Assembly: GCF_001644565.1 (NCBI RefSeq)
Contig: NZ_CP011387.1
Coordinates: 1,224,501 to 1,288,500, forward strand
Origin: Deinococcus puniceus
GTDB lineage: Bacteria; Deinococcota; Deinococci; Deinococcales; Deinococcaceae
DNA: 64,000 nucleotides
Reading direction: 5' to 3'
This document shows positions 1-8,578 of the stretch, in pieces. The notes beneath the pieces were generated by a model, which saw nothing but the letters and a program-made list of their open reading frames with translations, made no database searches and was not told where the DNA came from. The position numbers and the translations under genes were made by a program. The first letter of the stretch is position 1; every line of letters starts with the position of its first letter.

Positions 1-368
1 CGTTCCTGGAGGGCCTGATCCCCGGCATCGCCAGTTGGCCTTTCATCTGGCTGTTCGCCAAGATCGCCGCGTTCCTGTTCCTGTTCATCTGGGTGCGTGC
101 CACGTTGCCCCGCCTGCGCTACGACCAACTGATGCGCTTTGGCTGGAAGCTGCTGCTGCCTGTAGCCCTCGCCAACACGGTACTCACGGCGGCCATCATC
201 GCCTTTACAACGGGCAGCCTGCGCGTGTGGCTCCTCATTCTGTTGGGCGTCACGGGCGTGGCCCTGCTCATCGGCTTCAGTGACCGGATGCGCGTGCTGT
301 GGACGGCTCCCACCGTTCGCCGCGAAGACGTAAACCTGAGTCCTGCGCGGCCTGCCGGGGGAGACTGA
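1..368 (+). CDS. nuoH: NADH-quinone oxidoreductase subunit H, C-terminal part
   Basis: The window opens inside this gene; the reading frame is already open at base 3 and ends at 368. It is the membrane subunit of complex I that helps form the quinone-binding chamber and joins the hydrophilic arm to the proton-pumping arm. The visible tail has the family's last membrane segments, the motif [17 protein letters not shown] near residue 30 of the visible part, and a short charged C-terminus. It is followed by nuoI in the standard order H-I-J-K-L-M-N. The N-terminal part lies outside the window, so length cannot be compared. Confidence 0.95.
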   Translation, partial: FLEGLIPGIASWPFIWLFAKIAAFLFLFIWVRATLPRLRYDQLMRFGWKLLLPVALANTVLTAAIIAFTTGSLRVWLLILLGVTGVALLIGFSDRMRVLWTAPTVRREDVNLSPARPAGGD

Positions 369-444
369 ATGTTAATCTTGCCTGTCTTCTGCCCACTCCA
401 AATCATTTCCTTATCACTCACTCGTTTCACTGCCGGAGGCAACT

Positions 445-984
445 ATGGGCGTCCTTGAGATCGCCAAGGGCATGGGCATCACGCTCGGCAAACTGTTTCA
501 AAAGCCCGTGACTGTCAGCTACCCCGAACAGCGGGCCACCCTGCAACCCCGCTTTCGTGGGCGGCATGTGCTGACCCGCCACCCCGGCACCAACCTGGAA
601 AAGTGCATCGGCTGTAGCCTATGCGCCGCCGCCTGCCCCGCCTACGCCATATACGTGGAGGCCGCCGAAAACGACCCCGCCAACCCCACCAGCCCCGGCG
701 AACGCTACGCCAGCGTGTACGAGATCAACATGCTGCGCTGCATCTTCTGCGGCATGTGTGAGGAAGCCTGCCCCACCGGAGCGGTGGTCATGGGCAACGA
801 GTTCGAGATGGCCGATTACCGCTACGGCGACTTCGTGTATGCCAAAGAAGACATGCTGGTGGGTGTGGAAGGCAGCTTGCCCCAGCGCCGCGAAGCCGCC
901 CGCAAAGGTCAACCGGTGCGGCTCGGCTTCAAGGTGGAAGGCGGCCCCAGAGCCGAATTGGAGGGGGTGACGTACCCTCAATGA
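445..984 (+). CDS. nuoI: NADH-quinone oxidoreductase subunit I (2x[4Fe-4S])
   Basis: This 179-residue iron-sulfur subunit carries electrons through complex I to the quinone-proximal cluster. Two ferredoxin-type motifs are visible: Cys54-57-60-64 ([12 protein letters not shown]) and Cys99-102-105-109 ([12 protein letters not shown]). The ATG at 445 follows a good ribosome-binding site (CCGGAGGCAACT). Its end overlaps the start of nuoJ by four bases, so the two are probably translationally coupled. Length and motif spacing are normal for the family. Confidence 0.96.
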   Translation: MGVLEIAKGMGITLGKLFQKPVTVSYPEQRATLQPRFRGRHVLTRHPGTNLEKCIGCSLCAAACPAYAIYVEAAENDPANPTSPGERYASVYEINMLRCIFCGMCEEACPTGAVVMGNEFEMADYRYGDFVYAKEDMLVGVEGSLPQRREAARKGQPVRLGFKVEGGPRAELEGVTYPQ

Positions 985-1625
985 TGCTCGCGTTCATCAT
1001 TCTCGGCGCTCTGGCGCTCGTGGGCGGTGTCATCACAATTGCTGCCCGCAACGCCGTTCATGCCGCACTTGGCCTTGTCGCCACGTTGCTGTGCGTGGGC
1101 GGTCTGTTCGCCACCATGAACGCCTCATTCTTGGCGGCCACACAGGTCATCGTGTACGCCGGGGCCATCATGGTGCTGTTCCTGTTCGTCATCATGCTCC
1201 TCAATGCCAACCAACCCGTGACCGGGCGCGATCCGGTGCCCTTAGTGCGCGAACTGGCGGGCATCGGCGGCACGCTGCTGGCCGGGGCCTTCGTGGTGCT
1301 GGCCTTCACTTACGAAGACCCCCGCCCCCTGACCGAATCGGCGGCGGCTCTGCGTGACGGCACAGCGGGCGCCATTGGCGAAACGCTGCTCACCCGCTTT
1401 TTGCTCCCGTTCGAGGCAGTCAGTGTGCTGCTGCTCGTAGCTATCGTGGGCGCAGTGGCGCTGGTGCAGCGGCCTGTGCCCCAGCCGGACGGCGTGCCAG
1501 ACACCGAACCCGCTGGCGTGCTGTCTCCGGAGACTGGCCTGATTTTTGAAGCGGTGAACCAACAAGCGGCCCTCAAACAAACTGTACTGAAAGAAGCCAC
1601 ACTGGAAGAAAGGGGGCGTGCCTGA
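981..1625 (+). CDS. nuoJ: NADH-quinone oxidoreductase subunit J
   Basis: This 214-residue protein is an integral membrane subunit of complex I. About five hydrophobic segments occupy residues 1-165. They include the conserved stretch around [18 protein letters not shown] near residue 55, which in this family contains a pi-bulge helix involved in coupling. The C-terminal 50 residues are polar. The start overlaps nuoI by four bases and the stop overlaps the nuoK start by one, consistent with a tightly coupled operon. Confidence 0.94.
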   Translation: MMLAFIILGALALVGGVITIAARNAVHAALGLVATLLCVGGLFATMNASFLAATQVIVYAGAIMVLFLFVIMLLNANQPVTGRDPVPLVRELAGIGGTLLAGAFVVLAFTYEDPRPLTESAAALRDGTAGAIGETLLTRFLLPFEAVSVLLLVAIVGAVALVQRPVPQPDGVPDTEPAGVLSPETGLIFEAVNQQAALKQTVLKEATLEERGRA

Positions 1626-1927
1626 TGGTTCCCACCACGTATTACATCGCGCTGTCGGGCCTCCTGTTCGCGCTCGGCATGATCGGCGTCCTCACCCGCC
1701 GCACCGCCATCATGGTGTTCCTGAGCGTAGAGCTGATGCTGAACGCCGCCAACATCGCCCTCGTCGCCTTTGCCCGCTCGTGGGGCGACTTGACCGGGCA
1801 AACCGCCGTGTTCATCGTCATGACCTTGGCTGCCGCCGAAGTCGCCATCGGTCTCGCCATCATCATCGCCATCTTCCGCAAGCGGGAAACCACCAACGTG
1901 GATGATCTCGCCACCCTCAAAGGCTGA
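1625..1927 (+). CDS. nuoK: NADH-quinone oxidoreductase subunit K
   Basis: At 100 residues it is the usual length for this small membrane subunit. Three transmembrane segments are visible, with the conserved acidic residues in the second and third helices ([16 protein letters not shown] and [17 protein letters not shown]), which in the family take part in proton translocation. The ATG overlaps the nuoJ stop, and nuoL follows directly. Confidence 0.95.
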   Translation: MVPTTYYIALSGLLFALGMIGVLTRRTAIMVFLSVELMLNAANIALVAFARSWGDLTGQTAVFIVMTLAAAEVAIGLAIIIAIFRKRETTNVDDLATLKG

Positions 1928-3853
1928 GTGCAGACAGTGCCCCTTTATCTTCTCCCGCTGTTTCCGCTCCTCGGCTTCGCCCTGCTGATCTGCCTGCCGC
2001 GCCTGTTTCCCGGCAAATCCGGCGGCCTGCTGGGTTCGGCTGCGGTTCTCGCCAGCTTTCTAGTCGCGTTGGTGCGCTTTTTCGGCCAAACTGACACGCC
2101 CTCCCACGAAATTCTGTGGACGTGGCTGCCCAATATGGCCCTGAATGCCAACCTCAGCGTCGGCTTTTACCTCGATCAACTGAGCGCCCTGATGGCCCTG
2201 ATCATCACGGGCGTCGGCTTCCTGATTCACGTCTATTCCCTGAGCTACATGAGCCACGATCCCAAATTCACGCGCTTTTTTGCGTTCCTGAATTTCTTCG
2301 TGGCGATGATGCTGATTCTGGTCTTGGCCGACTCCTACCCCCTCATGTTCGTGGGCTGGGAAGGCGTGGGCACGGCGTCTTACCTCCTCATCGGCTTCTG
2401 GTACGCCGGACGCCACGCCGCCACCACCAATCCCCAACTGGCCGATGAAAGCAACCGCGAGGGCATCAGCAATTCCAACGCTGCCCGCAAAGCCTTCATC
2501 ATGAACCGCATCGGCGACTTGGGCTTCATGCTGGGCATGTTCCTGATCTACAAGCTGTACGGCACGCTGTCTATTCCCGAGCTGGCCGAACGCGCCGAAT
2601 CCACGCGGGTAGCAGTGGCCGGAATAGAACTGGCCTGCCTGTTCCTGCTGGTGGGCGCTATCGGCAAAAGCGGCCAGTTGCCCCTCACCACTTGGCTTCC
2701 TGACGCGATGGCTGGCCCCACCCCGGTATCGGCCCTGATTCACGCGGCCACGATGGTCACGGCGGGCGTGTATCTGGTGGCTCGCAGCCACTTCCTGTAC
2801 GATCTGGCCCCCAACGCCTCGCTGTGGGTGGCCTGGATCGGCGGCCTGACGGCACTCTACGGTGCGCTCTCAGCCCTCAACCAGCACGACATCAAGAAGA
2901 TTCTGGCCTATTCCACCGTGTCGCAACTGGGCTACATGTTCATGGCGGTGGGCCTGCATGCGTACTCGGCGGGCGTGTTCCATCTGCTCACCCACGCCTT
3001 CTTCAAAGCCCTGCTGTTTCTCGCGGCGGGCGCGGTCATTCACGCCCTGCACGATCAGCAAGACGTGCGGCAGATGGGCGGGATGCGGAAATTCATGCCC
3101 TTTACCCACATCGTTTCTCTGGCGGGCGTGCTGGCTATTTCGGGCATTCCGATCTGGAGCGGCTTCTTTTCCAAAGATGCGATTCTGGCCTCTGCCTTCG
3201 AGGCGAGTCCGCTGCTGTACGTGATCGGGCTGGGCGTGGCCCTGCTCACCGCCTTCTACATGGGGCGCTGGTATTTCCTCGTGTGGCGCGGTGACTACCG
3301 GGGGAATGTGGCGCACCCGCACGAAGCCGACTTGTTGATGAAGGCTCCGCTGGGCGTGTTGGCCGCCCTCGCCACCTTTGGCGGTCTGCTGAACATTCCC
3401 ACCTTTTTGGGCGGCAACCACGCCTTCGACAATTACATTGGCCGCGCCGTTCCGCTGCACGAGCACGAAATTTCGGTCAGTACCGAGTGGCTGCTGACCG
3501 CTCTGGCCGTCGCTGCGGGCGTCATCGGGTTGCTGTGGGCCGCCGCCGAACACCGCCGCCGCAGCCTCGCCGATGGGCCTTTGGGCGCACTGAGTACCAA
3601 CGCGCTGTATCTGGACGCCCTCTACGACAACACCGTCAGCGCCCCCAGCCGCGCTCTGGCCGGGGCACTCGACAGCGTAGACCGGGGCACCGACGGCGTG
3701 CTGGGCGGCATTGCCCGCAACGCGGCGGCTCCCGGCGTCTTGTTTACCCGCTGGCAAAGCGGCTTCGTGCGGGCCTACGCGGTCTCTATGCTGCTGGGCA
3801 CGGCGCTGATGCTGGGCTACTGGGCACTGAAGACGATTGGAAGTGGGGCGTGA
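1928..3853 (+). CDS. nuoL: NADH-quinone oxidoreductase subunit L (antiporter-like)
   Basis: This 641-residue, roughly 16-helix protein is the distal proton-pumping subunit of complex I. The start is GTG directly after the nuoK stop. The antiporter signature is clear, for example FVGWEGVGTASYLLIGFWY near residue 140, IGKSGQLPLTTWLPDAMAGP near 245 and HDIKKILAYSTVSQLGYM near 320, with the Lys and Glu residues thought to form the proton path. Its C-terminal extension is normal for L and absent in M and N. A 178-bp repeat-containing spacer separates it from nuoM, which is unusual in an otherwise gapless operon. Confidence 0.96.
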   Translation: MQTVPLYLLPLFPLLGFALLICLPRLFPGKSGGLLGSAAVLASFLVALVRFFGQTDTPSHEILWTWLPNMALNANLSVGFYLDQLSALMALIITGVGFLIHVYSLSYMSHDPKFTRFFAFLNFFVAMMLILVLADSYPLMFVGWEGVGTASYLLIGFWYAGRHAATTNPQLADESNREGISNSNAARKAFIMNRIGDLGFMLGMFLIYKLYGTLSIPELAERAESTRVAVAGIELACLFLLVGAIGKSGQLPLTTWLPDAMAGPTPVSALIHAATMVTAGVYLVARSHFLYDLAPNASLWVAWIGGLTALYGALSALNQHDIKKILAYSTVSQLGYMFMAVGLHAYSAGVFHLLTHAFFKALLFLAAGAVIHALHDQQDVRQMGGMRKFMPFTHIVSLAGVLAISGIPIWSGFFSKDAILASAFEASPLLYVIGLGVALLTAFYMGRWYFLVWRGDYRGNVAHPHEADLLMKAPLGVLAALATFGGLLNIPTFLGGNHAFDNYIGRAVPLHEHEISVSTEWLLTALAVAAGVIGLLWAAAEHRRRSLADGPLGALSTNALYLDALYDNTVSAPSRALAGALDSVDRGTDGVLGGIARNAAAPGVLFTRWQSGFVRAYAVSMLLGTALMLGYWALKTIGSGA

Positions 3854-3860
3854 GAGGGGT

Positions 3861-4012
3861 AGTGGTGAGTGGTGAGTGGTTAGTGGGAAGGTCAAAAGAT
3901 ATGCGACTGTTCTCTGGCCTGTGTGTGTTTGACGCACGCCACAACCTCCAACGCCCTTCCGTCCCTTCCGCTCCTGTCTTTTCCCACTCACCACTGACCA
4001 CTCACCACTCAC
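3861..4012. repeat. Heptamer-rich inverted repeat inserted between nuoL and nuoM
   Basis: The left arm (about 3861-3890) is built from GTGAGTG/GTTAGTG-type units and ends in GTGGGAA. The right arm (about 3981-4012) is its imperfect reverse complement. The centre of about 90 bases has no gene. Similar GTGAGTGGT tandem units are known as intergenic repeats in several bacterial groups and give spurious peptides when translated. Transcribed, the arms would form a long hairpin inside the nuo message. Confidence 0.75.
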
Positions 4013-4031
4013 TGTCCTTCCGAGGCCCCCA

Positions 4032-5456
4032 ATGATCCACTTCATGATTTTCCTGCCGCTGCTGGGGTCGCTGCTGCTGCTGATTACGCCCGTGCGCTGG
4101 CGCGAGGAAGTCGCCGGATTCTTTGCCGCTGCCACGCTGGGCCTCGGCATCGGCATCTGGCGGGCAGGCGGCGCAGACCTGTTCAGCATCAACTGGGTGC
4201 CGTCGCTGGGCATCACCTACTCGGTGGCGCTGGACGGCGTGAGCCTCACACTGGCGCTGGTCACGGCCTTCATGACCCTGATCGCCATTCTGTATGCCTC
4301 TCGGCGCGTCGCCAATCCCGGCACGATGCTGGCCCTGATTCTGGCGATGGAAACCGGTCTGATCGGCATTTTTGCCGCCCGTGACCTGATTCTCTTCTAT
4401 GTGTTCTTCGAAGACGCCCTGTTGCCCGCCTTACTGATGCTCGCCATCTATGGCAAATCCCACCGGATGCGGGCGCTGGTCAAGTTCGGCGCGTATACGC
4501 TGTTCGGCAGCCTGCTGATGCTGGTGTCCATTATCGGCATCAAGTCGCTGGGCGGCAGCCCCACCTTCGCGCTGGTGGATTTGGCGGCCAACACGGTCAC
4601 TGGCCCGGCGCAAACGTGGCTGTATCTGGGCTTCCTCGCGGCGATGGCGGTCAAGCTTCCGCTCTGGCCGCTGCACGCGTGGCTGCCCGATTTCCACGAG
4701 CAAAACCACGACAGCGGCATTCCCGATCTGATGGGCACGCTGTACAAGGTGGGCGGTTACGGCATCTTCCGCTTCGGCATAGAACTGTTCCCCGACGCCT
4801 CCGAACAGTTGCGCCCGATCCTGATGGGCTTGGCCGCATTTACGGCCCTGTACGCCGCGTGGATCGCCTTCCGGCAAACCAACTGGAAACGGCTGCTGGC
4901 CTACGCGGGCCTGTCTCACATGGGGTTCGTGGCGCTGGGCGTGTTCAGTCTCAACGAAACTGCCGTCATCGGGGCCATGTACCTGCTCGCCTTCCAGAAC
5001 GTGTATACCGGGGCGCTATTTCTGGCCGTCGGGATGCTTCAGGAGCGCATCGGCAGCCTCGATACCCGTGTGGGCGGCGTGATGAATCAGGCGGGCGCAC
5101 TGGGCGGCCTCACGATGGCGCTGTGGTTCGCCTCTATCGCCGTGCCGGGGTTTGCCGGATTCGTCGGAGAATTCAGCATCCTGCTGGGCGCATATCAGGT
5201 GCAGCCATGGATCACCTTCGTGGCGGGCCTGACCACCATTGCCGCCGCCGTGTACGCCCTGAGTGCCTTTCAGACCACGTTTTGGCAAGGCCGCCCGCTG
5301 GGTGGAATTAAAGTGGCCGACCTGCACGGTACCGAATGGCTGGTGCTGGGGCTGCCGCTGGCTGTGGCCCTCTTCTTCGGCGTGTATTCGGCTCCGGCCA
5401 TCAATCTGATCCAACCAGCGGTCAAAACCGTTCTTGCTGCGCTGGGAGCCAACTAA
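4032..5456 (+). CDS. nuoM: NADH-quinone oxidoreductase subunit M (antiporter-like)
   Basis: This 474-residue protein, with about 14 membrane helices, is a proton-pumping subunit of complex I. Diagnostic stretches include YVFFEDALLPALLMLAIYG near residue 123, KLPLWPLHAWLPDFHEQNHD near 213 and NWKRLLAYAGLSHMGFVALG near 285. The ATG is preceded by GAGG. It ends directly before nuoN with no spacer. Length is a little short of the common 490-510 residues but no motif is missing. Confidence 0.95.
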   Translation: MIHFMIFLPLLGSLLLLITPVRWREEVAGFFAAATLGLGIGIWRAGGADLFSINWVPSLGITYSVALDGVSLTLALVTAFMTLIAILYASRRVANPGTMLALILAMETGLIGIFAARDLILFYVFFEDALLPALLMLAIYGKSHRMRALVKFGAYTLFGSLLMLVSIIGIKSLGGSPTFALVDLAANTVTGPAQTWLYLGFLAAMAVKLPLWPLHAWLPDFHEQNHDSGIPDLMGTLYKVGGYGIFRFGIELFPDASEQLRPILMGLAAFTALYAAWIAFRQTNWKRLLAYAGLSHMGFVALGVFSLNETAVIGAMYLLAFQNVYTGALFLAVGMLQERIGSLDTRVGGVMNQAGALGGLTMALWFASIAVPGFAGFVGEFSILLGAYQVQPWITFVAGLTTIAAAVYALSAFQTTFWQGRPLGGIKVADLHGTEWLVLGLPLAVALFFGVYSAPAINLIQPAVKTVLAALGAN

Positions 5457-6917
5457 ATGCCTGAAACCGTGTTGCAAATTCCTGATGTGAAACTGGCGGC
5501 CATGCTGCCCATCCTGATTGTGCTGGCCGGAGCCATCGCCAGCACGGTGCTGGGCTTCAACCTGCCGCGCCGCGCCCTGACCATCATCAATCTGGTCATG
5601 TTGGTCTTGTCGGGCGTCTCCATGATCACGCTCTGGGACACGGGCACAACCGCGTTCGGCGGCGGCCTGCAAGCCGACAACGCCGCCATTTTGCTGGGCC
5701 TCACCATCTTGGTGGGCAGCATCATGACCCTGTTGGTCAGCTTAGACACGGCCTACCGCGCCCGCGTCTCGTTCCCCGAATTCGACGCCATGCTGATGTA
5801 CGCCATTACGGGTACGCTCCTGATCGCCTTTTCCGGTGACCTGATCGTGATGCTGATCGGGCTGGAAATCATGAGCCTCAGCGGGTACGTGCTGGCCACC
5901 CTGCAAGCCTCGCGCCGCGCCGAGGAATCGGGCCTGAAGTACTTCCTGCTGGGCGCAGTGGGCAGCGCGATTCTCATTTACGGCATCGCCTTCGTGTACG
6001 GCGCGACTGGCAGCCTCAATTACGCCGACATTGCCGCCAAAGCCAGCGGCCTTACGCCCGCAAACGTGGGCATTCTGGTGGGCGGCGCACTGCTGATGCT
6101 GGCGGGGTTCGCCTTCAAAGTGGCCCTGGCTCCCTTTCACCAGTGGACGCCGGATGTGTACGGCGGCGCGCCTACCAGCGTCAGCCTGTTCCTGAGTACG
6201 GTGGTGAAGGTGGCCGCGTTTGCCGGAATGCTGCGCGTGTTCGGCGGAGCTTTGGCCGACGCGCCCGGTTGGGCCTCGGTGCTGCAAATCCTGACGGCGG
6301 CCACCCTGATCATCGGCAATACGGCGGCCCTGTTGCAGCGCAACTTCAAGCGAATGCTGGCCTATTCGGCGGTGGCCCACACGGGATTCCTCGCCATGTG
6401 TCTGCTGGGAACCCCCCAAGCGGGCGGCGCGGCGCTGGGCTACTACCTGCTCGTGTACACCCTGATGACGGCAGCAGCCTTGGCGGTGGTGGCTGCCCTC
6501 CAGCGCGACGAAATGGGTATGGAAATCGACGATCTGCGTGGCCTGTATTACCGCCATCCGGCCTACGCGGTGGCCCTGTCCGTGTGCCTCGCGTCGCTGG
6601 CGGGCCTCCCCCCCTTCGCCGGATTCTTCGGCAAGTATCTGGCGTTTCAGGCGGCCTTCCAAAACGGGTACGTCTGGATCAGCGTGCTGGCGGCCCTGAC
6701 CAGCGTGGCGGCGCTCATCTATTACCTGCGCCCCGCCATGCTAATGTTTATGCCTGACCGCACGCCTGCCCGCGAATACCCGAACGGTCAGCGCACGCCC
6801 ACCAATTTTGCCGTCGTACTGGGCGTGCTGGGCGTCACGGTGCTGGGCATTTTGCCCAATATCTGGTACGGCTGGGTACAAAATCCGGCGATCTGGCTGT
6901 TTTTGGCGGGAAGATAG
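5457..6917 (+). CDS. nuoN: NADH-quinone oxidoreductase subunit N (antiporter-like)
   Basis: This 486-residue subunit is the third antiporter-like proton pump of complex I and the last gene of the operon. Characteristic stretches are MLIGLEIMSLSGYVLATLQA near residue 132, KVALAPFHQWTPDVYGGAPT near 222, RNFKRMLAYSAVAHTGFLAM near 294 and LPPFAGFFGKYLAFQAAF near 382. It starts immediately after the nuoM stop. A hairpin downstream separates it from the convergent CHASE2 gene. Confidence 0.95.
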   Translation: MPETVLQIPDVKLAAMLPILIVLAGAIASTVLGFNLPRRALTIINLVMLVLSGVSMITLWDTGTTAFGGGLQADNAAILLGLTILVGSIMTLLVSLDTAYRARVSFPEFDAMLMYAITGTLLIAFSGDLIVMLIGLEIMSLSGYVLATLQASRRAEESGLKYFLLGAVGSAILIYGIAFVYGATGSLNYADIAAKASGLTPANVGILVGGALLMLAGFAFKVALAPFHQWTPDVYGGAPTSVSLFLSTVVKVAAFAGMLRVFGGALADAPGWASVLQILTAATLIIGNTAALLQRNFKRMLAYSAVAHTGFLAMCLLGTPQAGGAALGYYLLVYTLMTAAALAVVAALQRDEMGMEIDDLRGLYYRHPAYAVALSVCLASLAGLPPFAGFFGKYLAFQAAFQNGYVWISVLAALTSVAALIYYLRPAMLMFMPDRTPAREYPNGQRTPTNFAVVLGVLGVTVLGILPNIWYGWVQNPAIWLFLAGR

Positions 6918-6932
6918 GGGAGAGGGTGGGGG

Positions 6933-6944
6933 GTGGATCGTGGT
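6933..6944 (+). repeat. GTGGATCGTGGT motif, copy 1
   Basis: The 12-mer follows nuoN in a G-rich/C-rich hairpin context (GGGGG before, CCCCC after). The same 12-mer recurs after tctA (39915-39926, with an inverted partner) and after the sugar-binding-protein gene (59481-59492). Confidence 0.6.
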
Positions 6945-6998
6945 CAACCCCCTACCAACACCGGATGTCTTCACCCCCCATCTGTTTGTGAGCACAAC

Positions 6999-7035
6999 AA
7001 AGAAGGCCGTCCAACTCGGGCGGCCTCCCTTCTTT
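6999..7035. terminator. Hairpin between nuoN and the CHASE2 gene
   Basis: AAAGAAG-GCCG (6999-7009) can pair with CGGC...CTTCTTT (7021-7035) with a small bulge, ending in a T-rich stretch. It lies between two convergent genes and could stop transcription from both sides. Confidence 0.6.
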
Positions 7036-7084
7036 ATCCACTTCTTCTACACTCCACACTCCACGAGCTACCTTTCCGCCGTTC

Positions 7085-8578
7085 CTACTCCCGCTGATCC
7101 CGCTGGTACTTCATCCGGTAGCGGCTGCGACTGGCGGCCTCGATCAGTTCTATGGGCGTGCGGATATCGGGGGTGGTGGTGGCCGCGCCCACACTGGCCC
7201 GCAGCGGAATATCTCGGTACTGGATGGTATCGAGGCTGCGCTGCACACGCTCGGTGATCACGGCCAAATCCAGATCGTCGGTGTTGTCGAGCAGAATGGC
7301 GAATTCGTCTGCGCCCCACCTGAAAATCACGTCGCCCCGGCGCTTGTGGGTCTGAATGCGGGCGGCGAGGTCTCGCAGCAGTTCGTCTCCGGCGTTGCGG
7401 CCATAGGTATCGTTGACCTTGCGAAATCCGCTCAGATCGACCAGCAGCAGCCCCAGCGGGCGTTCGGTGCGGGCGGCCCAGCGGTGTTCTACGGCGCGGG
7501 TGAAGGCGAGGCGGTTGCCGAAGCCGGTGAGCGGATCGAGGGTGCCGAGATTTCGCAGATTCCACCAACGCTCCAGGGCCACCAGCGCCGTGCCCAAAAT
7601 GGCCGCCAGCGAAATGGTCACGCCCGGCAGCACGATGTTGGCCAGCCACAGCGGAACGGCCAGCGAGAGCGCCAGCATCGCGATGCCGAATCCCCACAGC
7701 CCCCGCGCCAGCACCGCCGCACTGGCCGCCAGCACGCACAGCAGCACGGTCAGCCACACGGGAATGGGTTGAAAAGGAGCGCTGAGCAGGCTGGACACGG
7801 CCCGCGCCTGAAGCAGCGCGCCGGACACCACCTCGCCCGTCACGTCGCGCAGGGTTTGGCCGCCCAGACCGCCGTTGCCCAGCCCAGTCGCGGTTAGGCC
7901 GATCAGCACCACCCGGCCCTGAAGATCGCTGTAGCGCACATTGCCGTTGACCACATCGCGGAAGGACAGCACGGGCAGGCGCTCCAGATCGGGGCGGCTG
8001 TAGCGCAGCACACGCGGAGTGGTGTCCAGCGGCACGTCGCGCCCCGCGATCACGGCCACCTGCCGGGCCAAGCTGGGAACCAGTTTGCTCTGGGCCGAGG
8101 CCGTATCGTTTTCCCGGTACGCGGCCTGAAAAGAACGTACCAAGCCATCGGAGGCAATATTCAGGGCGCTGACTCCAGTGGGGGAGCGCCAGTCGGGGTT
8201 GGCGGGACTGTCTTCGCCGGGGGCAGTCGCCAGCACCACGTTCGGGCGGCTAAAGGCGTCGGCCAAGCGCTGATCGTTCTGCGCCGGATCGCTGAGGATC
8301 ACGTCGATGCCGATGGCCCGCGCCCCCGCCTCATCCAGCGTATTGAGGGCCTGACCGTACAGTTCGCGGGGCCAACTGTCGAGCCGTCCATAATCGCGCA
8401 GGCTGGCGTCGTCGATGCCCACCACCACCACCCGTGTGTCGGCGGGACTGGGCAGGGCGCGGTTCAGGGCGTCTTGCAGCCGCACATTGTCGGGCAGCAG
8501 CAGGGCCAGGGCCGCCGCCAAGACTGCCGCCGCCGGAACGGTATAGCGGGCCAGCGAGCTCTCAGGGGAGAGCAGCAT
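7085..8578 (-). CDS. CHASE2-GGDEF membrane protein (probable diguanylate cyclase)
   Basis: This 497-residue protein probably senses an extracytoplasmic signal and makes, or once made, cyclic di-GMP. After one N-terminal membrane segment comes a CHASE2 domain (about 25-270; VVVVGIDDASLRDYGRLDSW, GARAIGIDVILSDP), then about three membrane segments, then a GGDEF domain (about 325-490). The active-site loop reads GADEF (422-426) instead of GGDEF. An RxxD inhibitory site (RRGD) sits five residues before it, as in feedback-controlled cyclases. The ATG at 8578 was chosen because longer starts run further into the FecR-protein gene, with which it still overlaps by 17 bases. CHASE2 and FecR proteins are often encoded together. 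Confidence 0.85.
   Translation of the reverse strand: MLLSPESSLARYTVPAAAVLAAALALLLPDNVRLQDALNRALPSPADTRVVVVGIDDASLRDYGRLDSWPRELYGQALNTLDEAGARAIGIDVILSDPAQNDQRLADAFSRPNVVLATAPGEDSPANPDWRSPTGVSALNIASDGLVRSFQAAYRENDTASAQSKLVPSLARQVAVIAGRDVPLDTTPRVLRYSRPDLERLPVLSFRDVVNGNVRYSDLQGRVVLIGLTATGLGNGGLGGQTLRDVTGEVVSGALLQARAVSSLLSAPFQPIPVWLTVLLCVLAASAAVLARGLWGFGIAMLALSLAVPLWLANIVLPGVTISLAAILGTALVALERWWNLRNLGTLDPLTGFGNRLAFTRAVEHRWAARTERPLGLLLVDLSGFRKVNDTYGRNAGDELLRDLAARIQTHKRRGDVIFRWGADEFAILLDNTDDLDLAVITERVQRSLDTIQYRDIPLRASVGAATTTPDIRTPIELIEAASRSRYRMKYQRDQRE

Noticed and set aside
3861..4012. Possible CRISPR-like repeats
   Set aside because: The units are 7-9 bases, contiguous and inverted, without spacers of uniform length.
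2870..4216. 448-codon minus-strand frame across nuoL, the repeat and nuoM
   Set aside because: It crosses the heptamer repeat, which gives the spurious VVSGEW/LTTHHSPL-type peptides known from such repeats.
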